From positions 30,743 to 94,742 of the forward strand of contig DATBCD010000019.1 of NCBI GenBank assembly GCA_036270655.1: a DNA stretch of 64,000 nucleotides. The letters run 5' to 3'. Numbering within the stretch: position 1 is the first letter of the stretch; every line of letters begins with the position of its first letter. The notes under the pieces are model-generated. The model was not told the DNA's origin. It saw nothing but the letters and a program-made list of their open reading frames with translations, and searched no databases. Origin of the DNA: VBCK01 sp036270655. GTDB lineage: Bacteria > Pseudomonadota > Gammaproteobacteria > Burkholderiales > Burkholderiaceae_F. Below, in pieces: positions 1-8,032 of this stretch. Position numbers and translations under genes: made by a program.

Positions 1-1951
1 CACCTGGTACTACTTGTGGCGCGAGCGCCGCCTTCCGGTCAATGTCGACCCTTTCGATTCGCGACTGGACGACGAGCTGGAGCGGGCACGCCTGCGACGG
101 CTGTTTTCGGAAGGCCTTGCCGAGGTCGTCGGTTACGCACTACCGATCCGGCGTGAGCACGGGCTCTCGCCCCGCGGACCAGCCTGGGTCACCGGGCCGT
201 GGTTGCTGCGCGATCAACGGATGTACCTGATCCCCGGGGATTCGCCCATGGGCTACCGGCTGCCCTTGGACTCACTCCCGTGGACGGCGGAGGCTGGCGC
301 CGGCGAGGTGCTCGAACGCGATCCGTTCGCGGCGCGTCCGTCGCTGCCCGAGGCGGCGCTGCTGCGCTGGCAGTCCGCGCGCGCACCCGCCCGAACCGAA
401 GGCCTTGCCGAGCCCGGCCGCTTCGAGTCGGCCACCGGGATCACACGAACCGCGCTGTGCGTGGAGCCGCGCAATGGCAACCTGTACGTGTTCCTTCCGC
501 CGCTGTCCGCGCTGGAGGATTGTCTGGAGCTGCTGGCCGCGGTGCAGGCCGCCGCTTCGGACCTCGGCGTCCAGGTAGTGCTCGAGGGCTACCCGCCGCC
601 GCGCGATCCGCGCCTGAAGCATCTGTCGATCACGCCCGACCCGGGCGTGATCGAAGTCAACATCCACCCGGCCGCCGGCTGGAGCGAACTGGTCGACCAG
701 ACCGAGTTCCTGTACGAGGCGGCGCGCCAGTCGCGCCTGGCGCCCGAGAAGTTCATGCTGGACGGGCGTCACACCGGCACCGGGGGCGGCAACCATTTCG
801 TTCTGGGCGGAGCGACCCCGGCCGACAGCCCGCTGCTGCGCCGACCGGACCTGCTCGCGAGCCTGGTCAGCTACTGGCACAATCATCCGGCGCTGTCGTA
901 CCTTTTTTCCACGCTGTTCATCGGGCCGACCAGCCAGGCGCCGCGCGTCGACGAGGCTCGCGACGACCAGGTCTACGAGTTGGAGATCGCGTTGCAGCAG
1001 TTGCGACTGCGCGGCGCGCAAGACGGCACGCCGCCCTGGCTGGTCGATCGTCTGTTTCGCAACCTGCTGGTCGACCTGACCGGCAATACGCACCGCGCCG
1101 AGTTCTGCATCGACAAGCTCTACTCGCCCGACGGCCCTGCCGGCCGGCTGGGCTTGCTCGAGATGCGGGCGTTCGAAATGCCCCCGCACGCGCGCATGAG
1201 CCTGGTGCAGCAACTGATGCTGCGCGCACTGGTCGCGCGCTTCTGGATTCAGCCGTACACCGCGCGCCTGACGCGATGGGGCACCGGCCTGCATGACCGC
1301 TTCCTGCTGCCGACCTTCGTGAGGATGGACCTGGAGGACGTGCTGCAGGAACTGGCGCAGGCCGGTTACGGCTTCGATCCGGCCTGGTTTGCGCCGCATT
1401 TCGAGTTCCGCTTCCCGCGCTACGGCGAGGTCAACGCGCTCGGCATCCATATGACGGTGCGGGGCGCCCTGGAGCCTTGGCACGTGCTGGGTGAACAGCC
1501 GGCGGCCGGAGCCACCGTCCGCTACGTCGACTCTTCGCTGGAAAGAATCGAGCTGCACGTCAGCGGCCTGAACGACAACCGCCATGCGATCACCGTGAAC
1601 GGGCGGCCGGCACCGCTGCAGCCGACCGGGCGCGTCGGCGAGTTCGTCGCCGCGATCCGTTATCGAGCGTGGCAGCCGGCCACCTGCCTGCATCCGACGA
1701 TCGGGACCCACGTGCCCCTGACATTCGACATTGTCGATACCTGGATGCAGCGGTCGCTGGGCGGTTGCCGTTACCATGTATCGCACCCCGGCGGGCGACA
1801 CCACGACGATTTCCCGGTGAACGCGTTCGAAGCCGAAAGCCGGCGCCTGGCACGCTTCGAGCGCATCGCGCACACGCCGGGCCCGCTGAACGTCCAGCTC
1901 GAGGCGCGCAGCCTCGAGTATCCATTCACCCTGGATCTGCGTCGCCCCTGA
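1..1951 (+). CDS. DUF2126 protein (putative amidoligase), 5'-truncated
   Basis: C-terminal 649 or so codons of a larger protein. The frame is already open at base 2 (T-W-Y-Y-L-W-R-E-R-R-L-P-V-N-V-D-P), so the TTG at 14 is not a real start. The residues match the C-terminal DUF2126 region of proteins of about 1,100 residues that carry a transglutaminase-like N-terminus, which would lie left of the window. Pfam describes DUF2126 as a putative amidoligase; activity and substrate are not established. Recognisable parts include G-R-H-T-G-T-G-G-G-N-H near residue 255 and L-T-G-N-T-H-R-A-E-F near residue 360. Only 21 nt separate it from the ATP-grasp/alpha-E gene, and a separate transglutaminase follows. 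This is the usual gene set of a predicted peptide-modification or peptide-ligation system. Family call is confident, function inferred. Confidence 0.9.
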   Translation, partial: TWYYLWRERRLPVNVDPFDSRLDDELERARLRRLFSEGLAEVVGYALPIRREHGLSPRGPAWVTGPWLLRDQRMYLIPGDSPMGYRLPLDSLPWTAEAGAGEVLERDPFAARPSLPEAALLRWQSARAPARTEGLAEPGRFESATGITRTALCVEPRNGNLYVFLPPLSALEDCLELLAAVQAAASDLGVQVVLEGYPPPRDPRLKHLSITPDPGVIEVNIHPAAGWSELVDQTEFLYEAARQSRLAPEKFMLDGRHTGTGGGNHFVLGGATPADSPLLRRPDLLASLVSYWHNHPALSYLFSTLFIGPTSQAPRVDEARDDQVYELEIALQQLRLRGAQDGTPPWLVDRLFRNLLVDLTGNTHRAEFCIDKLYSPDGPAGRLGLLEMRAFEMPPHARMSLVQQLMLRALVARFWIQPYTARLTRWGTGLHDRFLLPTFVRMDLEDVLQELAQAGYGFDPAWFAPHFEFRFPRYGEVNALGIHMTVRGALEPWHVLGEQPAAGATVRYVDSSLERIELHVSGLNDNRHAITVNGRPAPLQPTGRVGEFVAAIRYRAWQPATCLHPTIGTHVPLTFDIVDTWMQRSLGGCRYHVSHPGGRHHDDFPVNAFEAESRRLARFERIAHTPGPLNVQLEARSLEYPFTLDLRRP

Positions 1952-1972
1952 CGCCGGGCCGAGGATTTTTTC

Positions 1973-4513
1973 GTGACGCAGGCCGATCTGCAGTTCGAAA
2001 ATCCGGGCGATCCGGCGCGGGCGGCAGCACGCCTGGCGGCGCCGGCCGCGGCCGGCCATTTCGACGAGCTGCGCGATCCGCAGGGTGCGCTGCGGCCGAG
2101 CTGGCAGCAGTTCTTCGAAAGCGTCGGGCCGGCAGCCATTTCCGAGTTCGACCACCGCGCAGCGCTGCTGGCCCGCCAGGTGCGCGAGGACGGGATCACC
2201 TACAACGTGTACAGCGACCAGCAGGACACGTCGCATCGATGGTCGCTCGACCTGTTGCCGTTCATCGTCTCGCGCGAGGATTGGGCCCAGATCGAGCCGG
2301 GGATCGTCCAGCGCGCCGGCTTGCTGTCAGCCATTCTGGACGACGTCTACGGCGAGCAGCGCTTGCTGCACGAGAGCCTGCTTCCGCCGGCGCTGGTGTT
2401 CGGCAATCCGGGCTACTTGCGTTCGCTTCGCGGAACGGTGCCGGTGGGTGGCCGGTTTCTGCATATCGTCGGGTTCGACCTGGCGCGCGGCCCCGACGGA
2501 CGCTGGTGGGTCGTCGGCCAGCGCACGCAAGCGCCGTCAGGCCTCGGATATGCACTGCAGAACCGGATCCTGGTCTCGCGCCTGTTCGCCGACAACTTCC
2601 GCGCCCTGCAGGTGCAGCGACTGGCGTCGGGGTTCCGGTGCCTGCTCGAAACACTGAACCGACTGGCGCCTCGCGAGCGCAACGAGACGCCGCGCATCGT
2701 GCTGCTGACGCCGGGCCCGTACAACGAGACCTACTTCGAGCAGGCCTATCTGGCCCGCTACCTGGGGATTCCCCTGGTCGAGGGCAATGACCTCACCGTG
2801 CGGGGCGAGCGCTTGTATCTGCGCACGCTGCACGGCCTGCAGCGCGTGCACGGGGTGCTGCGTCGCCTGGACGACGCCTGGTGCGATCCGCTGGAGCTTC
2901 GCCCCGACTCGGCGCTCGGCGTGCCAGGGCTGCTGCAGGCAGTGCGCGCCGGCCAGGTGCTGGTGTCGAACGCGATCGGCTCGGCGTTCCTGGAATCGCA
3001 CGCGGTGCACGGGTTTCTTCCGGCGGTCGCTCGCCACCTGCTTGGAACCGACCTGATGCTGCCCGCGCGCAACACCTGGTGGTGCGGGGAGGCGGCAGCC
3101 CGCCGCGATGCGCTGGCCCACCTGGGACGCGCGCTGATACGCGCCAGCTACCCGGGCGCGATCAGCGAGCCACCCGCGGATGCCGAGGGCCTGCCGGTCA
3201 ACCTGGCCAGGATTCGGGAACGCATCGACGCCGACCCGGAGCTTTACACGGTGCAGTCCTACCTGCCCTTTTCGCAGACTCCAACCTGGCGCGGCAATGC
3301 ACTGGTGCCGCGCGTTGCGGTGATTCGAACCTATGCGATCGCCGATGCCGATGGCGGATGGCACGCGCTGCCCGGAGGACTGACCCGAATCGGCGAACGG
3401 CAGAAGGACGTATCGATGCAGCGCGGTGGCAGCAGCGCGGACACCTGGGTGATCACCGGCGGCGAAGTCGACACCGACACCCTGCTCGATCGGCGGCCCC
3501 GGCTCGACGAGGTGGCGCGCCGTCGCATCGTCACCAGCCGGGCCGCCGAAAGCCTGTTCTGGATGGGCCGCTACACCGAGCGGACCGACAACGCGGTCCG
3601 GGCCGTTCAGAACGTGCTGGCCGCGCTGCACGGCGACGAGCCGCTGTCGGCCACGGTGCTTCACGCCATCGGCCGGCTTTGCGCGGCTTTGGGCCTGGTG
3701 CCGGCCGGCGTACCCTCCCCCGCGGCCGGCCCACGCGTGTTCGAGCGCACGCTGCTGTCGGCTCTGACCGATCAGAAAGGCGCAACCAGCGTCGCGTTCG
3801 ACCTCGGCACGCTGGTTCGCAACGCCGCCGAGTTGCGCGACCGCCTGGCGCCGCAAAACTGGCAGTTGATCGACCGCACGGCGCGCGACTTCGCTGCCTC
3901 GCTGCCCCACGGCGACCCGACGCGCGCCGCCGAAGACGTGCTGCCTGCTCTGGCCGCCGTCAGCACCGGGATCCGGGCGATCACTGGCGTGCAGGCCGAC
4001 GGCATGACGCGCGATGACGGCTGGCGCCTGCTGACGATCGGGCGCCAGATCGAACGGCTGGCCGCGATCAGCTCGACGCTTATCGCGCTGTTTGAAATGG
4101 ACGCGATCAGCCTGGAGGCGGGCTTCAACCTGGCCCTGGCGCTGTTCGACAGCACGATCACGTACCGGTCCCGCTACCCGGGCTGGCAGGAGCCGGATGC
4201 GCTGATTGATCTGCTCGTGCTGGACAATTCCAATCCCCGCTCCGCCGCCAGCACCGTCGAGCTGCTCGCACGCGAGCTCGCGGCGCTGGTCGAATCGGCC
4301 GGCCCGCAACCCGCGCCCGCCGGCGACGGCCTGGTGGATGGAAAACCGGGCGTGACCCTGGCGCAATTGCGCGAGCGCGACGCCGATGGGCGCCGGATCC
4401 GGTTGATCGGGCTGGCGACGCGGTTGCGCGGCTGGGCCTTCGAGCTGTCCGACTGGATCGGGCTGCACTATTTCGCCCACGCCGAAGCCCAGCTTCGCTC
4501 GATGATCGCCTGA
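1973..4513 (+). CDS. Circularly permuted ATP-grasp / alpha-E domain fusion protein
   Basis: 846 aa from a GTG start 21 nt after the DUF2126 stop, with GAGGA just upstream. Residues about 70-480 are the circularly permuted ATP-grasp module (DUF404/DUF407); N-P-G-Y-L-R-S near residue 145 and T-P-G-P-Y-N-E-T-Y-F-E near residue 245 are typical. From about residue 520 (A-A-E-S-L-F-W-M-G-R-Y-x-E-R) the all-helical alpha-E domain (DUF403) follows. Many genomes encode these halves separately; here they are fused. ATP-grasp enzymes activate a carboxylate with ATP and ligate it to an amine or thiol; the substrate here is unknown. Neighbouring DUF2126 and transglutaminase genes support a peptide or amide-bond pathway. 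Start choice is supported by spacing; homologues are soluble and cytoplasmic. Confidence 0.9.
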   Translation: MTQADLQFENPGDPARAAARLAAPAAAGHFDELRDPQGALRPSWQQFFESVGPAAISEFDHRAALLARQVREDGITYNVYSDQQDTSHRWSLDLLPFIVSREDWAQIEPGIVQRAGLLSAILDDVYGEQRLLHESLLPPALVFGNPGYLRSLRGTVPVGGRFLHIVGFDLARGPDGRWWVVGQRTQAPSGLGYALQNRILVSRLFADNFRALQVQRLASGFRCLLETLNRLAPRERNETPRIVLLTPGPYNETYFEQAYLARYLGIPLVEGNDLTVRGERLYLRTLHGLQRVHGVLRRLDDAWCDPLELRPDSALGVPGLLQAVRAGQVLVSNAIGSAFLESHAVHGFLPAVARHLLGTDLMLPARNTWWCGEAAARRDALAHLGRALIRASYPGAISEPPADAEGLPVNLARIRERIDADPELYTVQSYLPFSQTPTWRGNALVPRVAVIRTYAIADADGGWHALPGGLTRIGERQKDVSMQRGGSSADTWVITGGEVDTDTLLDRRPRLDEVARRRIVTSRAAESLFWMGRYTERTDNAVRAVQNVLAALHGDEPLSATVLHAIGRLCAALGLVPAGVPSPAAGPRVFERTLLSALTDQKGATSVAFDLGTLVRNAAELRDRLAPQNWQLIDRTARDFAASLPHGDPTRAAEDVLPALAAVSTGIRAITGVQADGMTRDDGWRLLTIGRQIERLAAISSTLIALFEMDAISLEAGFNLALALFDSTITYRSRYPGWQEPDALIDLLVLDNSNPRSAASTVELLARELAALVESAGPQPAPAGDGLVDGKPGVTLAQLRERDADGRRIRLIGLATRLRGWAFELSDWIGLHYFAHAEAQLRSMIA

Positions 4514-4517
4514 TCCC

Positions 4518-5411
4518 ATGAGCGACACGGCGCTGTCGGTCTCGCATGTGACCGAGTATCGCTACTCGGCCCGGGTGGAGCTGGCCCATCACATGGCCCA
4601 CCTGACTCCACGCAGCCAGGACTGCCAGAGCGTGCAACAGTGCGAATTGAAGATCGATCCGGCGCCCAGCGATTTTCGCGAAGGCAGCGACTCGTTCGGC
4701 AACGTGCGCTCGTACTTCGCGATCTTCTCTGCGCACAAGCACCTGCGCGTCGAGGCCAGGAGCCGGTTGCTGGTGCGCGATCGCAACGCGAAACCGGATG
4801 CAGCCGCCAGTCCCGACTGGCAGACGGTGCGCGACTCCCTGCAGTACCGGGCCGCCGCCCCGTACCTGCCCGCTTCCGAATTCGTGTTCGCCTCGCCGTA
4901 CGTTCCGCGCGACCATGAGCTGGCCCAGTACGCGCTCGCCAGCTTCGCTCCAGGTCGGCCGCTGCTGGAGTCGGCGATCGAGATGATGCATCGGGTTCAT
5001 GCCGATTTCCGCTACCTGCCGGCCAGCACCGAGATTTCGACGCCGGTCGTGCAGGCGTTCCGGGCGCGCACCGGCGTGTGCCAGGATTTCTCGCACGTGA
5101 TGATCGGCTGCCTGCGCTCGATCGGCCTGTCCGCCCGCTACGTAAGCGGCTATCTGGTCACGACCGGCGAGCCGCAGCGGCCGCGTCCGGTCGGCGCGGA
5201 CGCCTCGCACGCCTGGATCTCGGTTTATTGCCCCGTTTTCGGCTGGGTCGATCTGGACGCGACCAACGATGTGATGCCGGAGCAACGTCACGTGACGATC
5301 GCCGTCGGGCGCGATTACGGCGACGTCGCCCCGCTGCGCGGCGTGATTCGGGGCGGCGCCAGCCATACGCTGACGGTTGCGGTTCAGGTCACGCACGCCG
5401 CTGCGCAGTAA
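4518..5411 (+). CDS. Transglutaminase-like cysteine peptidase-fold protein
   Basis: 297 aa, ATG 4 nt after the previous stop, so almost certainly co-transcribed and translationally coupled. An N-terminal beta region (residues 1-130; S-H-V-T-E-Y-R-Y-S) precedes the transglutaminase core. The catalytic triad is visible: Cys in R-T-G-V-C-Q-D-F-S-H (about residue 193), His in D-A-S-H-A-W-I (about 231) and Asp in W-V-D-L-D-A-T-N (about 252). No signal peptide is evident. It is the third gene of the DUF2126 / ATP-grasp-alpha-E / transglutaminase set and may cleave or transfer the amide bond made by the ligases. Family and intact active site are confident; role in the set is inferred. Confidence 0.92.
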   Translation: MSDTALSVSHVTEYRYSARVELAHHMAHLTPRSQDCQSVQQCELKIDPAPSDFREGSDSFGNVRSYFAIFSAHKHLRVEARSRLLVRDRNAKPDAAASPDWQTVRDSLQYRAAAPYLPASEFVFASPYVPRDHELAQYALASFAPGRPLLESAIEMMHRVHADFRYLPASTEISTPVVQAFRARTGVCQDFSHVMIGCLRSIGLSARYVSGYLVTTGEPQRPRPVGADASHAWISVYCPVFGWVDLDATNDVMPEQRHVTIAVGRDYGDVAPLRGVIRGGASHTLTVAVQVTHAAAQ

Positions 5412-5456
5412 GATGGTCGGGTGGGTCCGGATGTGCCGGACCGGCCTGACCCGGAC

Positions 5457-6275
5457 ATGTTCCAATCGTTTGCTCGTTGCGGCCTGTGGCCCGCACTGCT
5501 GGTGCCCTGGTTGCTGGCGCAGGCCCAGATGCCCCCGATGGGGGATTTTTCAGGCTACGAACGGCTCGACCGCAGCCAGGTGCTGTCCAGGCTGGCGCAG
5601 GCCACGGCACGGGCGCCGGCCGACTTCTACTCGAAAAATCTGTCGGGCCTGGACCTGTCCGGCGTCGACTTCAAGCATGCCAATCTGACGGCCGCGGTGC
5701 TGAACGGCGCCAATTTGTCCGGTGCCAATCTGTCCGGATGCAACCTGACCGTGAGCTTCGGGCAGCGGGCCAACCTGAGCAACGCCAACTTGCAAGGCGC
5801 CGTGATGTTTTCGATGCAACTGGCCGGCGCCGACCTGCGCGGCGCCGATCTGACCGGGGCGCGCTTCATCGGCGACCTGACGCATGCCGACCTGCGCGGG
5901 GCACGCCTGGCGAAGCTCGACGGCGCGGCCGACATGAAGAACCAGTCGATGGGCCTGATGCACGCGGTGATCAGCTCGGCCGACCTCAGCGGGGCCGACC
6001 TGCGCGAAGCCGATCTGTCGCGCGCCGACTTCAGCTTCACGTCGCTGGCGCACGCCAACCTGCACGGCGCGCGCATCTTCGGCGGCGAATTCAGCGGGAC
6101 GTCGCTGGTGCAAGCCGATCTGTCGGGCGCCGACCTGCGCGAATCGAAATTCATCGATACCGACTTCACCGGCGCCGACCTGAGCGACGCCGATCTGACC
6201 GGATCGGTCCTGCGCAATGTGCGGGGGCTGGATACGGCCAGGCGCACAGGCGCGAAGGGTCTTCCGGTCAATTAA
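5457..6275 (+). CDS. Exported pentapeptide-repeat protein
   Basis: About 272 aa from the ATG at 5457; a GTG at 5421 would add 12 residues ahead of an obvious signal peptide (M-F-Q-S-F-A-R then a hydrophobic run ending A-Q-A), so the ATG is preferred. From about residue 60 to the end the sequence is a run of A(D/N)LxG-type pentapeptides, expected to form a right-handed quadrilateral beta-helix. There is a short interruption (M-K-N-Q-S-M-G-L-M-H) near residue 165. It starts 45 nt after the transglutaminase gene and could share its transcript. The last codon abuts the convergent antiporter gene. The family is known; no specific function can be assigned, and nothing here suggests the cytosolic gyrase-protecting Qnr/MfpA group because this one is exported. 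Confidence 0.85.
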   Translation: MFQSFARCGLWPALLVPWLLAQAQMPPMGDFSGYERLDRSQVLSRLAQATARAPADFYSKNLSGLDLSGVDFKHANLTAAVLNGANLSGANLSGCNLTVSFGQRANLSNANLQGAVMFSMQLAGADLRGADLTGARFIGDLTHADLRGARLAKLDGAADMKNQSMGLMHAVISSADLSGADLREADLSRADFSFTSLAHANLHGARIFGGEFSGTSLVQADLSGADLRESKFIDTDFTGADLSDADLTGSVLRNVRGLDTARRTGAKGLPVN

Positions 6276-6276
6276 C

Positions 6277-7455
6277 CTATGGAATCTGGCCCAGCCGGCG
6301 CAACAGCGGCCCGATCGACAGGCCCTGCGCGAAAATCGAAAACGCGACCACCGCGAACGCGACGGCGGCGATCGCTGCGCGATCCGGCACCTCGGGCGGC
6401 AGGCTCAACGCCAGAGCCAGGGCCAGCGCGCCGCGCAAGCCGCCCCACACCAGCAGATGCTGGTGGCGCAGGCTGACCGGATTGGCGCTTCGATTGAACA
6501 GCGCGCACACCGGGTAGATCGCCACGGCGCGCCCCAGCGTGACCAGGGCGATCGCGATCATCGCGGGCTTCCATACCGCCTGAAAACTCTGCTGCTCCTC
6601 GTGGATTCCGATCAACAGGAAAATCAGCGAGTTCGAAACGAAGGCGGCGAACTCCCAGAAGGCCTCGATCGCCACGCGCTCCCGCGCCGAGCCGGTTCGG
6701 GCCCGCCCGAGGTTGCCGATCAACAGACCCGCGCACAGCGTCGCCAGCACGCCCGACCCGTTGAAGTGCTCGGCCAGCAGGAACGAGGCGTAAGCGGCAA
6801 TCGTCGTCAGCGCCAGCTTCACCAGATGGTCATCGGTACGGTTCGCCAATGCCAGGATCAGCGTGGCCACGACCGCTCCGCACAAGATGCCTCCGCCCAC
6901 CGACTGCAGCACCCAGATGCCGACCCGGTCCGGCGTGACCGCCTGACCGGCCGCGATGGCGGCGACAATCGCGAACAGCACCGCGGCGGTGCCGTCGTTG
7001 AACAGGCTCTCGGTTTCGACCAGGATTCGAAGGCGACCGCGCACTCCGGCCTCCTTGAACAATGCGATCACCGACACCGGATCGGTGGCGGCGATCAGCA
7101 CGCCGAACAGCGACGCCGCAACCCAGTGCCAGCCCGCCAGCCAATGCATCCCGGCTGCGGTCAGCGCAGCCGCCAGCAGCAGGCCGACGGTGGCCAACGC
7201 GACGATCAACGGCAGGTCGGGCCGCAACTGGCGCCAACGCAGAACCATCGCGGCTTCGAAGATCAGCGGTGGCAGCAGCGTCGAGAAGATCAGGTCCCGC
7301 GTCAGGCGGACTTCGGGCTCGACCGAGAACAGTGCCAGGAACATCCCGGTGGCGACCAGCCCGACGCTGTAGGGAACGTGCAGCCTGCGGGTCAGAACCG
7401 CCACCACCGCGGCCACCAGCAGCAGCGCTCCCAGGTGCTCGATGGAATCGGCCAT
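6277..7455 (-). CDS. CPA1-family Na+/H+ antiporter
   Basis: 392 aa, ATG at 7455, with about 11-12 hydrophobic segments over the whole length. Diagnostic CPA1/NhaP motifs are present: A-A-T-D-P-V-S-V near residue 125 and E-S-L-F-N-D-G-T-A near residue 150, the latter holding the Asn-Asp pair of the ion-binding site. P-P-L-I-F-E-A-A near residue 65 is also typical. It exchanges monovalent cations (Na+, possibly K+) for protons in the inner membrane. It lacks the long cytoplasmic tail found in many NhaP proteins and stops soon after the last helix. It converges with the pentapeptide-repeat gene with no spacer and lies 91 bp downstream of the small exported protein gene, so it may be read from that transcript. 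Cation specificity cannot be judged. Confidence 0.93.
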   Translation of the reverse strand: MADSIEHLGALLLVAAVVAVLTRRLHVPYSVGLVATGMFLALFSVEPEVRLTRDLIFSTLLPPLIFEAAMVLRWRQLRPDLPLIVALATVGLLLAAALTAAGMHWLAGWHWVAASLFGVLIAATDPVSVIALFKEAGVRGRLRILVETESLFNDGTAAVLFAIVAAIAAGQAVTPDRVGIWVLQSVGGGILCGAVVATLILALANRTDDHLVKLALTTIAAYASFLLAEHFNGSGVLATLCAGLLIGNLGRARTGSARERVAIEAFWEFAAFVSNSLIFLLIGIHEEQQSFQAVWKPAMIAIALVTLGRAVAIYPVCALFNRSANPVSLRHQHLLVWGGLRGALALALALSLPPEVPDRAAIAAVAFAVVAFSIFAQGLSIGPLLRRLGQIP

Positions 7456-7546
7456 CGCGATTGCGGTCCCCCTCGGCGGAAGCGCCGCAATGCGAACGCA
7501 GGCGCAGGGTCGAGCTTACCCTGCGCCTGCGAGCTGCTGCTGCAGA

Positions 7547-7999
7547 TCAGCCGTCAGTACGCGGCGGAAATTCGAACGTCGCGCGCGCCATCTTGTTGCG
7601 CATTACGACGACCGCGGGCTTCCTGAGCGTCCTGTGGTTCAGCGTGGCGACGATCGAATAGCGCCCGGGTGGAAGGTCCACCAGCAGGAACGGCCCGCCG
7701 GCCTGGGTGTCGAGCACCGTGCGGCCATGCGCGTCGGCGATCCTGACCCTGGCGTCGGCGGTGAACTCCTCGGCCTTGCCGGCGTGCTCGAGCAGCTCGA
7801 TCGCGAGGCGGTGTTGACCCATTTGCCGCTCGAACATGCGCGCTTCGGCCTCGCCGATGCCGCCGGTTACGAAGCCGACGGATCCCTGGTGCTGTTCAGC
7901 TGGCATCTGCGGGCGCACCGCCGCCGACGCCGGCCCCGTCAAGGTCGCAAAGCCCGCCACTGCCAATGCAACTGCGACCGCTTTCATTGCGCTGTTCAT
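7547..7999 (-). CDS. Small exported protein with carboxypeptidase-regulatory-like beta-sandwich
   Basis: 150 aa from the ATG at 7999, preceded by GGAGG at 5-nt spacing; an in-frame ATG at 8011 overlaps this ribosome-binding site and is less likely. Residues 1-25 form a signal peptide ending A-S-A. The C-terminal half (A-D-A-R-V-R-I-A-D through L-V-D-L-P-P-G-R-Y) looks like a transthyretin/carboxypeptidase-regulatory-like domain, in which a small beta-sandwich ends in the L-P-P-G-x-Y turn. No catalytic residues are recognisable. It is the third gene of a tight minus-strand set with an HtrA-type protease 33 bp upstream, so it may be a partner or substrate of that protease. Reality of the gene is likely, function unknown. 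Confidence 0.75.
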   Translation of the reverse strand: MNSAMKAVAVALAVAGFATLTGPASAAVRPQMPAEQHQGSVGFVTGGIGEAEARMFERQMGQHRLAIELLEHAGKAEEFTADARVRIADAHGRTVLDTQAGGPFLLVDLPPGRYSIVATLNHRTLRKPAVVVMRNKMARATFEFPPRTDG

Positions 8000-8032
8000 C
8001 GTCGCCTCCATGGTTCGCCTGTCCCGCCTGGA

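Noticed and set aside
272..2236. 654-codon open frame on the minus strand
   Set aside because: Antisense to the DUF2126 and ATP-grasp genes; residues are low-complexity Arg/Gln/Ala-rich as expected from GC-rich codon bias, with no known domain.
2537..4528. 663-codon minus-strand open frame
   Set aside because: Lies opposite the ATP-grasp/alpha-E gene, which has clear domains; the antisense product has none.
5457..6275. Pentapeptide protein as Qnr/MfpA-type quinolone-resistance factor
   Set aside because: It has an export signal and is longer than those cytosolic gyrase mimics; the repeat alone does not imply resistance.
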